From positions 248,001 through 312,000 of the forward strand of contig CALRQL020000002.1 in NCBI GenBank assembly GCA_943370295.1: a stretch of 64,000 nucleotides of DNA, written 5' to 3'. The stretch comes from SB11 sp943370295 (lineage in GTDB: Bacteria; Bacteroidota; Bacteroidia; UBA8524). Shown here piece after piece: positions 33,844 through 42,642 of the stretch (positions within the stretch are counted from its first letter, which is position 1; each line of letters starts with the position of its first letter). Position numbers and translations under genes: made by a program. The notes beneath the pieces were generated by a model that saw only the letters and a list, made by a program, of their open reading frames with translations, was not told the DNA's origin and ran no database searches.

Positions 33844-34992
33844 TTAGTGATTGTTAACGAAATCTAATACATTGCTGGTAATAAATGTAAGTTGCTGCTC
33901 ATCTAATTCAGTGTGCATTGGCAGCGAAAATACTGTTTTGCATAATTGCTCTGTAACCGGAAACATACCCTCTTTATATCTGGGGTTTGTGTAGGCTTTT
34001 TGCATGTGCAAGGGTACAGGGTAGTACACCATGCTGGGTACACCGCGCTCGCTTAAAAACTTGCGCAACTCATCACGGTTAACATCGTGTAACTGTAATG
34101 TATATTGGTGAAAAACGTGGGTTGAGTCTTTAGCCCTTGCAGGGATTGTTAATTTTGGATGTTTGGCAAATGCGTTATCATAAAAATCAGCCACCTTAAT
34201 GCGTGCAGCAGCGTAACTATCAAGGTTACGGAGTTTAATGCGCAATACAGCGGCTTGCAAACTATCTAAACGGCTGTTTACGCCTATCTCATCATGATAA
34301 TACAAGGTACTTTGTCCGTGATTACAGATCATGCGGATTTTGGTGGCCAAAGCATCATCATTGGTGAAAATTGCACCACCATCGCCCATACAACCTAAGT
34401 TTTTTGATGGGTAGAACGATGTAGTACCAATGGTACCGATGGTTCCGGCTTTTTTCACCGTACCATCTGAAAAAGTATATTCAGCACCTATGGCTTGTGC
34501 AGTATCTTCTACTACAAATAAGTTGTGCTTTTTGGCAATTTCCATCACACCTTCCATGTTGGCACATTGGCCAAACAGGTGTACCGGAACAATAACTTTA
34601 GTTTTTGGAGTGATGGCCGCTTCAATAGCTTTTAAATCAATTTCAAAAGTTGCAGGGTCAACATCTACTAATACAGGGGTAAGTTGCAATAAACCAATTA
34701 CTTCAGCAGTAGCAACGTAGGTAAAACTGGCAGTTATTACTTCGTCGCCGGGTTTTAGCCCCAATGCCATCATTGCAATTTGCAAAGCATCAGTACCATT
34801 GGCGCATGGTATCACGTATTTAACACCTAAATATTGTTCTAACTCTTGTTGAAATGCTTTAACCTCGGGGCCGTTAATAAATGCCGATGTTTTTATAACA
34901 TTGGCGATAGCAGCATCCACCTCATTTTGTATTTTTTCATATTGGCTGTAAACATCAACCATCTGAATCTTTTTCATCCCTTGTGATTCCAT
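33844..34992 (-). CDS. DegT/DnrJ/EryC1-family sugar aminotransferase
   Basis: PLP enzyme that puts an amino group on a keto-sugar nucleotide. About 382 residues. The PLP Lys lies in TTSFYPSKNLGCMGDGGAI; GTDALQIAMMALGLKPGDEVI and VEDTAQAIGAEY bind PLP phosphate and ring. The frame opens at 35058, but a TATATTTG promoter box at 35014-35021 makes ATG 34992 or 34977 (MKKIQMVDVYSQ) the likely start. The closest functional class is WbpE-like (UDP-3-keto sugars), consistent with the WbpD-like gene downstream. Confidence 0.88.
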   Translation of the reverse strand: MESQGMKKIQMVDVYSQYEKIQNEVDAAIANVIKTSAFINGPEVKAFQQELEQYLGVKYVIPCANGTDALQIAMMALGLKPGDEVITASFTYVATAEVIGLLQLTPVLVDVDPATFEIDLKAIEAAITPKTKVIVPVHLFGQCANMEGVMEIAKKHNLFVVEDTAQAIGAEYTFSDGTVKKAGTIGTIGTTSFYPSKNLGCMGDGGAIFTNDDALATKIRMICNHGQSTLYYHDEIGVNSRLDSLQAAVLRIKLRNLDSYAAARIKVADFYDNAFAKHPKLTIPARAKDSTHVFHQYTLQLHDVNRDELRKFLSERGVPSMVYYPVPLHMQKAYTNPRYKEGMFPVTEQLCKTVFSLPMHTELDEQQLTFITSNVLDFVNNH

Positions 34993-35013
34993 GCTGAAAT
35001 AAATGATTTTGCG

Positions 35014-35021
35014 CAAATATA
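35014..35021 (-). promoter_or_regulatory. -7 promoter box for the DegT-ugd-uxs operon
   Basis: TATATTTG on the minus strand matches TAnnTTTG exactly. It rules out the long upstream start of the aminotransferase. Confidence 0.6.
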
Positions 35022-35156
35022 ACCTAATAAATATGAAATATGAGGCAACTTTACGCATTAAAAATGGTTTTTAGTGTGCTGATAAATAGCGGATACACTA
35101 CCAACTATTTGCCAATGGTTTTCGTTTAGCAGTTATGCCTTTAGACAAAAATAACG

Positions 35157-35164
35157 TAGGTTTG
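35157..35164 (+). promoter_or_regulatory. -7 promoter box for the beta-barrel gene
   Basis: TAGGTTTG, 9 bases before the ATG at 35174. It favours this ATG, which starts a clean signal peptide, over an in-frame ATG at 35135. Confidence 0.55.
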
Positions 35165-35173
35165 ACCCTCGAA

Positions 35174-35986
35174 ATGAAGTACCTAAAAATAATAGTGTGC
35201 ATACTGTGCTCAGTAACGGCTACAGCTGTTTTTGCACAGCCAGGTCCGCCTCCATCGGATACTGTCCGTAGCAGGGTGCAGCAACCATTGCGCCAGCGCG
35301 AGTTTAAAGCACAGCGTGCGGTGGTTTTCAGGTTTAATTATTCATATTGCTTTCCTCAAGCCGATTTAGGCAAACGCTTCGGTGTATTTTCAAACCTTGG
35401 CGGAAGTGTGGGGATGAAGTTTGAGAGCGGTTGGGATTTGCGTGCTGAAGGTGGTTTCATCTTCGGGCGTAATGTGCTGGAATATTCAATGCTCGATTCG
35501 TTACGCAACAGCGACGGTTATTTGGTTGATAAGGACGGATATAATTTTAACCCACAGCTATCCATGCGCGGTTTTAATGTAAGCGCCCATTTAGGCAGGT
35601 TATTCCCGTTGGATAAAAACCGTAACTCAGGCTTGTTTGTAAGTTTGGGCGGCGGATTTTTGCAACACCGCATGCACTTTCAGAGTGTTTCTAATTTTGC
35701 CCCCCAACTGCAAGGTGATTACATGAAGGGTTATGACCGCTTAACCAATGGCTACTACGTGCAGGAGTTTGTAGGGTACCAGTATATGAGTATTAAAAAA
35801 ATGGTGAATTTTTATGTAGGGCTTGAGTTTACACAAGGCCGCACACAATTTGCCCGCAACTGGAACTACGATTTGATGGGACCCGATACCAAAACCCGAA
35901 GTGACAATTACTGGGCGGTTCGCATCGGTTGGATATTGCCCATATACGGTGCCAACCGTGATGAAGACGAGTTTATTTTCCGCTAA
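35174..35986 (+). CDS. Outer-membrane beta-barrel protein, unknown role
   Basis: 270 residues from ATG 35174: signal peptide MKYLKIIVCILCSVTATAVF-AQ, a short Pro-rich linker (PGPPPSDT), then alternating strands (VVFRFNYSYCFPQADLGKRF, NLGGSVGMKFESGWDLRAEG). An OmpA/PorT-like small barrel is plausible, but I recognise no specific family. Stops 17 bases before waaA in the same orientation, so it may be cotranscribed with lipopolysaccharide synthesis. Confidence 0.7.
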   Translation: MKYLKIIVCILCSVTATAVFAQPGPPPSDTVRSRVQQPLRQREFKAQRAVVFRFNYSYCFPQADLGKRFGVFSNLGGSVGMKFESGWDLRAEGGFIFGRNVLEYSMLDSLRNSDGYLVDKDGYNFNPQLSMRGFNVSAHLGRLFPLDKNRNSGLFVSLGGGFLQHRMHFQSVSNFAPQLQGDYMKGYDRLTNGYYVQEFVGYQYMSIKKMVNFYVGLEFTQGRTQFARNWNYDLMGPDTKTRSDNYWAVRIGWILPIYGANRDEDEFIFR

Positions 35987-36003
35987 CAGATAACGGTTTG
36001 CCC

Positions 36004-37227
36004 ATGCCTGTATTGTATGATTTGGGAATTGCCGCCTACACAGCAGGAGCCCGCTTAATGGCCTTGTGGAATGATAAGGCCCGCAAATGGGTGGCAGGCC
36101 GGAAAAATATTTTTGAACAGATACAGCATACCCTTCCTGCAAAAACAAAAAAACGGCTGTGGCTGCACGTGGCCTCGCTTGGTGAGTTTGAGCAAGGCTT
36201 GCCCGTAATTGAAAAGTTTGACCGAAACGAGTGGGAAATTATCGCCACTTTCTTTTCACCGTCGGGATATGAATACCGCCACAGACACCCCGCCATTGAT
36301 GCTGCTTTTTACCTTCCGCCCGATACTGCGGGCAATGCTTCCCGCTTTTTGGATGGGGTTCAGCCCGATATGGTGTTGTTTGTGAAGTACGATTTTTGGT
36401 TTCATTACCTCACACAAACTAAACAACGAAACATTCCCTTATACCTTGTTTCAGCATTGTTTAGGCAAAACCAACCTTTCTTTAAAAAATATAACGGCTT
36501 GCATTTGCAAATGCTGCACAGCTTTAATCACGTGTTTACTCAAGACGAAGGCTCTATAACTTTATTGCAAAACATCGGTTACAAAACAGTTACTTATACA
36601 GGCGATACCCGTTGCGACCGTGTATTACAAAACGTCCAAAACGCTAAAAATTTCCCTTTAATTGTTGCTTTTAAAGCCGATAAAAAACTATTGGTAGCCG
36701 GCAGCAGTTGGCCGGAAGAAGAAGCTTTACTGGCTGAAGTATATCCGCAACTAAACAGTGTATTAAAACTGGTAATTGCTCCCCATAAGATTGACGAAGG
36801 GCATTTGGCTGAAGTTGAAAAAAAATTCAGTAAGGTTATCCGTTACTCAAAGCTAACCGAGGCAAATGCTACGGAATACGAAGTGGTGCTGATTGATAAC
36901 ATCGGGATGCTTTCGTCGCTGTATCAATACGGCGATATGGCGCTTATCGGTGGTGCTTTCCGTAAGGGGCTGCACAATATTTTAGAGGCCGCTGTGTTTT
37001 CAATCCCCGTTTTGTATGGCCCGCCTGTTAATAAATATCCCGAAGGAAGGCGTTTAGTAAACGCGGGCGGCGGCGTAATCATCAACAATGCTGCTGAATT
37101 AAAAAACACCTTATCGGAGTTTCTTACTCACGAGGAGAAGCGTTTGGAAACAGGCGCAAATGCCGCGGCCTTCATCCAACACAATGCAGGCGCAGCGCAA
37201 AAGATTTTTGATTTATTACCTCGTTGA
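36004..37227 (+). CDS. waaA: 3-deoxy-D-manno-octulosonic acid (Kdo) transferase
   Basis: GT30 enzyme that adds Kdo to lipid IVA at the inner face of the inner membrane. 407 residues from ATG 36004. Conserved blocks: LWLHVASLGEFEQGLPVIEK (the catalytic Glu region), VKYDFWFHYL, YLVSALFRQNQPFFKKY and IGGAFRKGLHNILEAAVFS near the CMP-Kdo site. An N-terminal hydrophobic stretch anchors it. Followed by repeat DNA. Confidence 0.93.
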   Translation: MPVLYDLGIAAYTAGARLMALWNDKARKWVAGRKNIFEQIQHTLPAKTKKRLWLHVASLGEFEQGLPVIEKFDRNEWEIIATFFSPSGYEYRHRHPAIDAAFYLPPDTAGNASRFLDGVQPDMVLFVKYDFWFHYLTQTKQRNIPLYLVSALFRQNQPFFKKYNGLHLQMLHSFNHVFTQDEGSITLLQNIGYKTVTYTGDTRCDRVLQNVQNAKNFPLIVAFKADKKLLVAGSSWPEEEALLAEVYPQLNSVLKLVIAPHKIDEGHLAEVEKKFSKVIRYSKLTEANATEYEVVLIDNIGMLSSLYQYGDMALIGGAFRKGLHNILEAAVFSIPVLYGPPVNKYPEGRRLVNAGGGVIINNAAELKNTLSEFLTHEEKRLETGANAAAFIQHNAGAAQKIFDLLPR

Positions 37228-37236
37228 TTAATCTTC

Positions 37237-37990
37237 TCCCTGTCCTCCAGAACGACAGTGAAGAATCTTATTACAATTTGTAAGCTGACAACGTGCTATA
37301 AGGTGCTTCCTACGTGAGCATGATATAGATGGCTTTTTATATTCCGCCTCCTGAATCGGGTCTGTCTTAGAAGTATGTTTTGCAGTGTTTTTGTCACAAT
37401 AGGTTAAAACCTATCGCTTTTGAAATTACTTTTTGGGAAGGACTTAAGTCCTTCCAAAAAAGTAATTGTAACAGGAGGGGTGGGCAACCCCTGCCTTTTG
37501 AGACAGACCCGACATCGGGGTGCCAACCTGCTTCATAATTTCATCGGGTATCAAAACTCGCCCGTCGTTCAATGTCCCCCGCTGGCGGGGCAGGGGGTGG
37601 ACTTTCTTTATTGAAACTTGTCTTTCTGAACAATAGTGAAGAATCTTATAACAATTTGTAAGCTGACAAAGTGCGATAAGGTGCTTCCTACGTCAGCACG
37701 ACATAGATGGCTTTTTATATTCCTCCTCCTGAATCGGGTCTGTCTTAGAAGCATGTTTTGCAGTGTTTTTGTCACAATAGGTTAAAACCTATCGCTTTTG
37801 AAATTACTTTTTGGGAAGGACTTAAGTCCTTCCCAAAAAGTAATTGTAACAGGAGGGGTTTCGTCCCCTGCCTTTTGAGACAGACCCGACATTGGGGTGC
37901 CAACCTGCTTTATAATTTCATCGGGTATCAAAACTCGCTGGTCGTTCCATGTCCCCCGCTGGCGGGGGCAGGGGGTGGAAAACGTTTTAC
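37237..37990. repeat. 377-bp tandem repeat, two copies, each with a three-hairpin palindrome
   Basis: CTGCCTTTTGAGACAGACCC recurs at 37491 and 37868, so the period is 377. Each unit has a GTGAAGAATCTTAT head, TGAATCGGGTCTGTCTTAGA, hairpin ATAGGTTAAAACCTAT, a central GGACTTAAGTCC palindrome (37424-37467; 37802-37845), a right hairpin (37476-37492; 37854-37869), and a GC-rich tail related to the 229-bp repeat, inverted. This accounts for the whole 796-base gap 37228-38023; open frames here are repeat artefacts. Confidence 0.9.
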
Positions 37991-38023
37991 GATACTGAAG
38001 CAGATTGGAAATACAAAAATTAA

Positions 38024-39193
38024 TCACCACTCCAAAAATAAATCCACTTCTTTGATTACAGTCGTGATACTTATGGATTGTATATCGCCCATGCCTACCC
38101 AATCGTAGGGCGGATTGGTAACCGCAGGCGGGTAAATGGCTTTTACATTGGGGTGAAGTGCAGCAGGGTACGGAAAAAACCTCCCGTAACTGTTACCGTT
38201 TAATAAGGCAATGGTACTTTTTCCTAGCGCAGCGGCGTAATGTGCAGCACTGGTGTCGTTGGTAATTATTAATTGACTGCCATTGAGCACGGCGGCTAAT
38301 TGCAGCAAATCCGTTTGGCCGGTGTAGTTTACTATTGATGATTTGTTTTTGGCATTGCTGATAATTTCATCGGCCAATGCACCATCTCCTTTAGAGCCGC
38401 AAACCACACACGGCAATCCGTATTTAGTAGCGATATAATCCGCTATTTGCGCAAACTTTTCAGTACCCCACCGTTTGCGTTTTGCAGCAGCACCGGCAAA
38501 TAGTACCACATATTGTTGTGGTAACCCCGTGATTGGGGGTAGATTTTTTGCGTCGATAATCGGTTTCACAAGTTCAGCAGCCTGCCCTGTTACCCATTCT
38601 ATGAAACGGGTATTCAAATCAAACTCGTGTAATCCGTCGGGGATAGGTTTAGTTTGGGTAAAATCAGCATCGCAATAGTTACGCAGCCATTGGCGTGCTT
38701 CTCTATCGTTGCGTTGCCAGCAATATTTTTCTTTGGCAGGCAGTAACCGGGCAATCACCCCGTCAATAAATGTACTGCGCGAGTACGAAGGAGCTATCAC
38801 TAACTCAGGTTTTTTAGCACTTATTTCTCGTAAAAATTGTTGGGCATAGTCTTCTTCTTTCAAAAAACTACCCTTTTGCAGCCAAATAAACTCGTCTGCA
38901 AAATCACTGTCCCAGCCCTCTGCAATCGGCTGCCAAAGTGCATGGCCTATCAAGGTGATTTTATAACCGGGTTTTGCTTTTCGCAACAACTCCAGCGAGT
39001 TTCTAAACAAAATATAATCGCCGATATCGTCCGTTCGGATAACAACAATCTCCCTGTCAAACTCCGTAGGCAGTTGTTTAATGCTATCTACAAATGCCAG
39101 CCGCTTTTTTAAAAACCGTTCCTCTTTCAGTCGGTTTCGCGGATTCTTGTAAACTGCCTTCCACAGATTTGAAAAAAACATCTTTAGGCTCAT
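38024..39193 (-). CDS. Glycosyltransferase family 9 (heptosyltransferase-like)
   Basis: 389 residues from ATG 39193; upstream codons to 39244 overlap the divergent promoter region and look non-coding. GT-B fold: N-terminal VIRTDDIGDYILFRNSLELL corresponds to the R.DxxGD(x)xx motif of GT9, and the C-terminal donor part has VVLFAGAAAKRKRWGTEKFA and LIITNDTSAAHYAAALGKST, the family signature. Probably adds a core sugar to lipopolysaccharide; waaA lies just upstream on the other strand. Acceptor unknown. Confidence 0.88.
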   Translation of the reverse strand: MSLKMFFSNLWKAVYKNPRNRLKEERFLKKRLAFVDSIKQLPTEFDREIVVIRTDDIGDYILFRNSLELLRKAKPGYKITLIGHALWQPIAEGWDSDFADEFIWLQKGSFLKEEDYAQQFLREISAKKPELVIAPSYSRSTFIDGVIARLLPAKEKYCWQRNDREARQWLRNYCDADFTQTKPIPDGLHEFDLNTRFIEWVTGQAAELVKPIIDAKNLPPITGLPQQYVVLFAGAAAKRKRWGTEKFAQIADYIATKYGLPCVVCGSKGDGALADEIISNAKNKSSIVNYTGQTDLLQLAAVLNGSQLIITNDTSAAHYAAALGKSTIALLNGNSYGRFFPYPAALHPNVKAIYPPAVTNPPYDWVGMGDIQSISITTVIKEVDLFLEW

Positions 39194-39266
39194 TGCCCGC
39201 AAGATACTATTGCCATTGTTTTTTTTTGAGTACATCCATCCCAATACTTCGCTTCAAACATTTTCC

Positions 39267-39274
39267 TACCTTCG
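39267..39274 (+). promoter_or_regulatory. -7 promoter box for murB
   Basis: TACCTTCG, 10 bases before ATG 39285, the same class as the boxes before the Wzi-like gene and uup. Confidence 0.45.
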
Positions 39275-39284
39275 CAACACCCTC

Positions 39285-40301
39285 ATGGAGATACAAGAAA
39301 ACATTTCGCTAAAGCCCTTCAATACCTTTGGTATCGAGGTGTTTACCCGATATTTTATCCGCATTAATTCCCTTCAAAACCTAACGGAATATTGCGCCGA
39401 TCCACAACTTTTTGCCCTGCCACGTTTGATATTAGGAGGGGGCAGTAATGTATTGTTTACCCAAAACTGGGAAGGTATTACGCTGCTGAACGAGTTGAAA
39501 GGAATAGACATTGTTGCTGAAAACGAGGACGAAGTGGTGTTGAAAGCTGCATCGGGCGAGAACTGGCACAGCTTGGTAATGTATTGTGTTGAAAGGGGTT
39601 TCGGGGGGATAGAAAACCTATCGCTGATACCCGGAACGGTGGGGGCTGCGCCCATGCAAAACATTGGCGCGTATGGGGTAGAGATTAAAGACGTACTGCA
39701 AACGGTTGAATACTTTAGTTTCGACGATTTGCAAACACATACCGTTACTAACAGCCAATGTGATTTTGGCTACCGCGAAAGCATTTTTAAACGTGAACTG
39801 AAAAACAAAGTTTTTATACTTTCCATCACCCTTAAGCTCAGCAAAAAACCTGTATTTAACACTACCTACGGGGCTATACAAGAAACGCTGGAAACAATGG
39901 GGGTTAAAACGCTTAACGTTAAGGCAATAAGCGATGCCGTAATTGCCATCCGGCAAAGCAAGTTGCCCAACCCTGCTATTTTAGGAAATGCGGGCAGCTT
40001 TTTTAAAAACCCTGAAATACCCACGGTGCAATACCTGCAACTGAAAGAACAATTTGCAGATATGCCCGGTTACAAGGTGAATGATACCATTACCAAAGTA
40101 CCGGCAGGCTGGCTGATTGAGCAAACAGGCTGGAAGGGAAAGGTTGTGGGCAACACGGGTAACCACAAAATGCAGGCGTTGGTGTTGGTGAATTACGGCA
40201 ATGCAACGGGACATGAAATTTATGCCCATGCACAAAACGTAATCGCCTCGGTAAAGGAGCGTTTTGGGATACAGCTTGTGCCGGAAGTGAACATGATTTA
40301 A
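39285..40301 (+). CDS. murB: UDP-N-acetylmuramate dehydrogenase
   Basis: FAD/NADPH enzyme that makes UDP-MurNAc for peptidoglycan. 338 residues from ATG 39285 (MEIQENISLKPFNTFGIEV); the frame opens at 39210 without support. FAD-binding ILGGGSNVLFT and IENLSLIPGTVGAAPMQNIG; catalytic Ser in GNAGSFFKNPEIP; C-terminal Glu in VPEVNMI. Length and the YGVEIKDVL block mark the E. coli-like type I enzyme. Followed 11 bases later by a lipid kinase gene. Confidence 0.95.
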   Translation: MEIQENISLKPFNTFGIEVFTRYFIRINSLQNLTEYCADPQLFALPRLILGGGSNVLFTQNWEGITLLNELKGIDIVAENEDEVVLKAASGENWHSLVMYCVERGFGGIENLSLIPGTVGAAPMQNIGAYGVEIKDVLQTVEYFSFDDLQTHTVTNSQCDFGYRESIFKRELKNKVFILSITLKLSKKPVFNTTYGAIQETLETMGVKTLNVKAISDAVIAIRQSKLPNPAILGNAGSFFKNPEIPTVQYLQLKEQFADMPGYKVNDTITKVPAGWLIEQTGWKGKVVGNTGNHKMQALVLVNYGNATGHEIYAHAQNVIASVKERFGIQLVPEVNMI

Positions 40302-40312
40302 TCCCGCAGAGG

Positions 40313-41188
40313 ATGGCAAAACAGAAAATATATTTTTTAGTGAACCCGATTTCGGGCGGAAAGAAGAAGGATAATTTTAAGGCACAGGTAGCTGCTAACA
40401 TAGATACGGCGAAGTACGAATTTGCCATTGAAGAATGGGGCGACCACGACAGTGTGGAACAACTGGTGGGCAATGCACTTGCCAATGGTTTTGACATAAT
40501 TGTAGGTGCGGGCGGCGATGGAACTATTAACCAAGTAGCCCGCCAATTAGCAGGCACCGATACATTAATGGGCATTGTGCCCATGGGTTCGGGTAACGGG
40601 TTTGCCCGCCATCACAATATACCCATGCAAACCGAAAAGGCTTTGCAACGTCTTAATGCTCCGACCCTTAAAAAAGTAGATACTTTACTGATAAACAACC
40701 AACGCTACGTAAATGTGGCGGGCATTGGCTTTGATGCACACATAGGGTATTTGTTTGCCACAGCTCCGCAGCGAGGTTTTAAAACCTATACCAAGATTGT
40801 GGTGCGTGAGCTGGGCAGTTTTAAGCCCCAACAATACAGTTTGGTGATTGACGGTAAAGAATATACCGAAGACGCTTTTTTAATCTCAGTAGCCAATGCT
40901 TCTCAATGGGGCAACAATGCTACCATAGCTCCCGCAGCCAGTACCCGCGACGGGTTGATGGACGTGGTGGTGATGAAACCGTTTAAGTTTTACGATGTAC
41001 CCCGCCTTGCCTTGCAAATGTTTACCAAAAACATTGACAAGAATAAAAACATCTTATCGTTTAAGGCAGAAGACGTTACCATACGACGCAACGATAAAGG
41101 AGCCGTGCACTTTGACGGCGAACCTGCCGAAATGGGTACGGAAATAAATTTCAAAATCGATCCTGCTTCGCTTAATTTGCTGGTGTAA
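40313..41188 (+). CDS. Diacylglycerol/lipid kinase (YegS/BmrU/LCB5 family)
   Basis: 291 residues. N-terminal kinase domain: FLVNPISGGKKKDNF, then VGAGGDGTINQVARQL (the GGDGT nucleotide loop) and IVPMGSGNGFARHHNIP. The C-terminal beta domain includes DGLMDVVVMKPFKF and the FDGEP motif near the end. Transfers phosphate from ATP to a lipid such as diacylglycerol, recycling lipid by-products of envelope synthesis. Same orientation as murB, 11-base gap, likely cotranscribed. Confidence 0.9.
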   Translation: MAKQKIYFLVNPISGGKKKDNFKAQVAANIDTAKYEFAIEEWGDHDSVEQLVGNALANGFDIIVGAGGDGTINQVARQLAGTDTLMGIVPMGSGNGFARHHNIPMQTEKALQRLNAPTLKKVDTLLINNQRYVNVAGIGFDAHIGYLFATAPQRGFKTYTKIVVRELGSFKPQQYSLVIDGKEYTEDAFLISVANASQWGNNATIAPAASTRDGLMDVVVMKPFKFYDVPRLALQMFTKNIDKNKNILSFKAEDVTIRRNDKGAVHFDGEPAEMGTEINFKIDPASLNLLV

Positions 41189-41201
41189 GCTGCCGGTCAT
41201 G

Positions 41202-41226
41202 CCCCGCTCTCGCAAGTCTGTAGTTC
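41202..41226. repeat. Solo end fragment of the RAYT-derived element
   Basis: CCCCGCTCTCGCAAGTCTGTAG matches the left end of the two elements at 41416 and 42361, then diverges. A separate 11-bp hairpin (CCCCTCTCTAA at 41318 with TTAGAGAGGGG at 41335) lies between it and the first full element. Confidence 0.6.
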
Positions 41227-41415
41227 TCATGGAATAGATGCTCACCTGCGCGATAATTACGGTATGTATTCTTTAACTCACCCCTGAAAAAGTGTTAGCC
41301 CGACGTTCCCATAGTCGCCCCTCTCTAATTGCAGTTAGAGAGGGGAAAAGTTGGGTACTTGCACAATTGTTCAGTAGTCAGGAGTGAGTTAAAAAAAGAC
41401 TTGAGCGCACAGATT

Positions 41416-41640
41416 CCCCCGCTATCGCAAGTCTGTAGCTTGGTTTGCAGCGGCAGGAACTTGTGAGGGTAAAAAGTTAAGTTTGTAACTTAGAAAAAGT
41501 AATTTGCAGTATGAGCCGCGCCTACAAATTTCACAATACAGATGGACTGTATTTTGTAATCTTTGCTACTGTGGGCTGGATAGGCTTATTCTCACAAGTC
41601 GCTGCCACACAGCCTGCGCGACAGACTTGCGAGAGCGGGG
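41416..41640 (+). mobile_element. RAYT-derived non-autonomous element, copy 1
   Basis: About 225 bases with imperfect terminal inverted repeats: left CCCCGCTATCGCAAGTCTGT, right (reverse complement) CCCCGCTCTCGCAAGTCTGT. Each end can also fold on itself (TCGCAAGTC ... GACTTGTGAG-type pairing). Inside, an ATG at 41511 opens MSRAYKFHNTDGLYFVIFAT, the typical start of REP-associated tyrosine transposases, but the sequence jumps to the right end after about 24 residues; the frame stops at 41648. The catalytic HUH and Tyr motifs are gone. Confidence 0.75.
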
Positions 41641-41657
41641 AAAATTAAAGTTCTAAA

Positions 41658-42344
41658 ATGATGAAAAAGTTGATTTACGTAATGATTTTCGTTCTTGCAT
41701 TTAGTTGTAGAGTTAAAGAAAAAAATATTGCGGGAGATAATCGCTATCTCTATAAAGATTTTGACTTCTTTACAATGAAAGGAGTTGATAGCATAACTGA
41801 TTACGTGAAGAATAAAAAAGATAACAATGTAAAAGTTAGCTTTAAATCTGACGGATCGTTTGCTAAAGCTATTTTTTTAAATAAGATAAATAATGAAAAA
41901 CGAGTAATTGAAAAAGATAGTTCAACAGGAAACTACATAACCACATTTTTTAAATACAAATTCCCTTTTAATACCATTGATTCTCTGATCCCAATAAATG
42001 ATAGTGTCTTTATTCAAAAAACATATTTGATTTCAAATAGTAAAAATAATGAAGATAAAAAAATTGGGACAAGGGTTTGGTTAAATTACCAAGATTCAAT
42101 TTTAATAGTATCAACTCCAGGTTTTGAAATAAACAAGGAAAACTTTAAATATTTGTTGATTAATAATAATATAAATAAATTTTTTATTACTTACATATTT
42201 AAAAATGATTTATTAGAAATAAAAGGGCATACAGGTTTTTTATTTCATGAACAAAACAATATTGTGTCGCCTTTCTTTGAAAGCATCATTAATCAGAATA
42301 ATATTCGGTTTAAGTTGATAATAGAAAATTATCGACATTGGTAG
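41658..42344 (+). CDS. Orphan lipoprotein, AT-rich accessory gene
   Basis: 228 residues. MKKLIYVMIFVLAFSC is a lipoprotein signal with Cys at the lipobox, so the mature protein should be lipid-anchored. The remainder is Lys/Asn/Ile-rich with no family I recognise. The DNA is much more AT-rich than the flanking genes, which suggests horizontal origin. It starts 17 bases after RAYT-derived copy 1 and its stop codon lies inside a 21-base tag repeated after the next orphan gene. Confidence 0.7.
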   Translation: MMKKLIYVMIFVLAFSCRVKEKNIAGDNRYLYKDFDFFTMKGVDSITDYVKNKKDNNVKVSFKSDGSFAKAIFLNKINNEKRVIEKDSSTGNYITTFFKYKFPFNTIDSLIPINDSVFIQKTYLISNSKNNEDKKIGTRVWLNYQDSILIVSTPGFEINKENFKYLLINNNINKFFITYIFKNDLLEIKGHTGFLFHEQNNIVSPFFESIINQNNIRFKLIIENYRHW

Positions 42345-42360
42345 GTCGTGTCCCAAATTA
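42340..42360 (+). repeat. 21-base tag after orphan gene 1
   Basis: GGTAGGTCGTGTCCCAAATT-A; 20 of 21 bases recur at 43267-43287 after the second orphan gene. The orphan-gene stop TAG is part of it, and RAYT-derived copy 2 follows directly. Confidence 0.75.
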
Positions 42361-42583
42361 CCCCCTGTTCTCGCAAGTCTGTAGTATGGTTTGCAGCGGC
42401 AGGGACTTGTGAGGGCAAATAAGCTAAGTTTGTAACTTAGAAAAGTAATTTGCAATATGAGCCGTGCCTACAAGTTTCACAATACAGATGGGTTGTATTC
42501 TGTAACCTTTACTCTGAGGGCTGGACGGATATATTCTCTCAAGTCGCTGCCACACAACCAGCGCTACAGACTTGCGAGAGCGG
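42361..42583 (+). mobile_element. RAYT-derived non-autonomous element, copy 2
   Basis: Same build as copy 1: left end TCTCGCAAGTCTGTAGTATG, a hairpin-forming GCAGCGGCAGGGACTTGTGAGG, the truncated start MSRAYKFHNTDGLYSVTF at 42457, and right end ACAGACTTGCGAGAGCGG. A one-base deletion after the TTT codon shifts the frame. It carries the same internal deletion as copy 1, so both were copied after the gene was lost, or one from the other. Confidence 0.75.
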
Positions 42584-42642
42584 AGACGACCCACAAGTAA
42601 TAAAACTTTTCCAAGCCGCTAAAAATTGGATCCTTTAAATGA

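Noticed and set aside
37420..38108. Open frames of 64-116 codons on both strands in the repeat gap
   Set aside because: They lie inside the 377-bp repeat, recur with the repeat, and include the palindromes; coding is not supported.
39194..39244. Longer start of the GT9 gene
   Set aside because: Overlaps the divergent murB promoter region; the residues MGWMYSKKNNGNS are not family-like.
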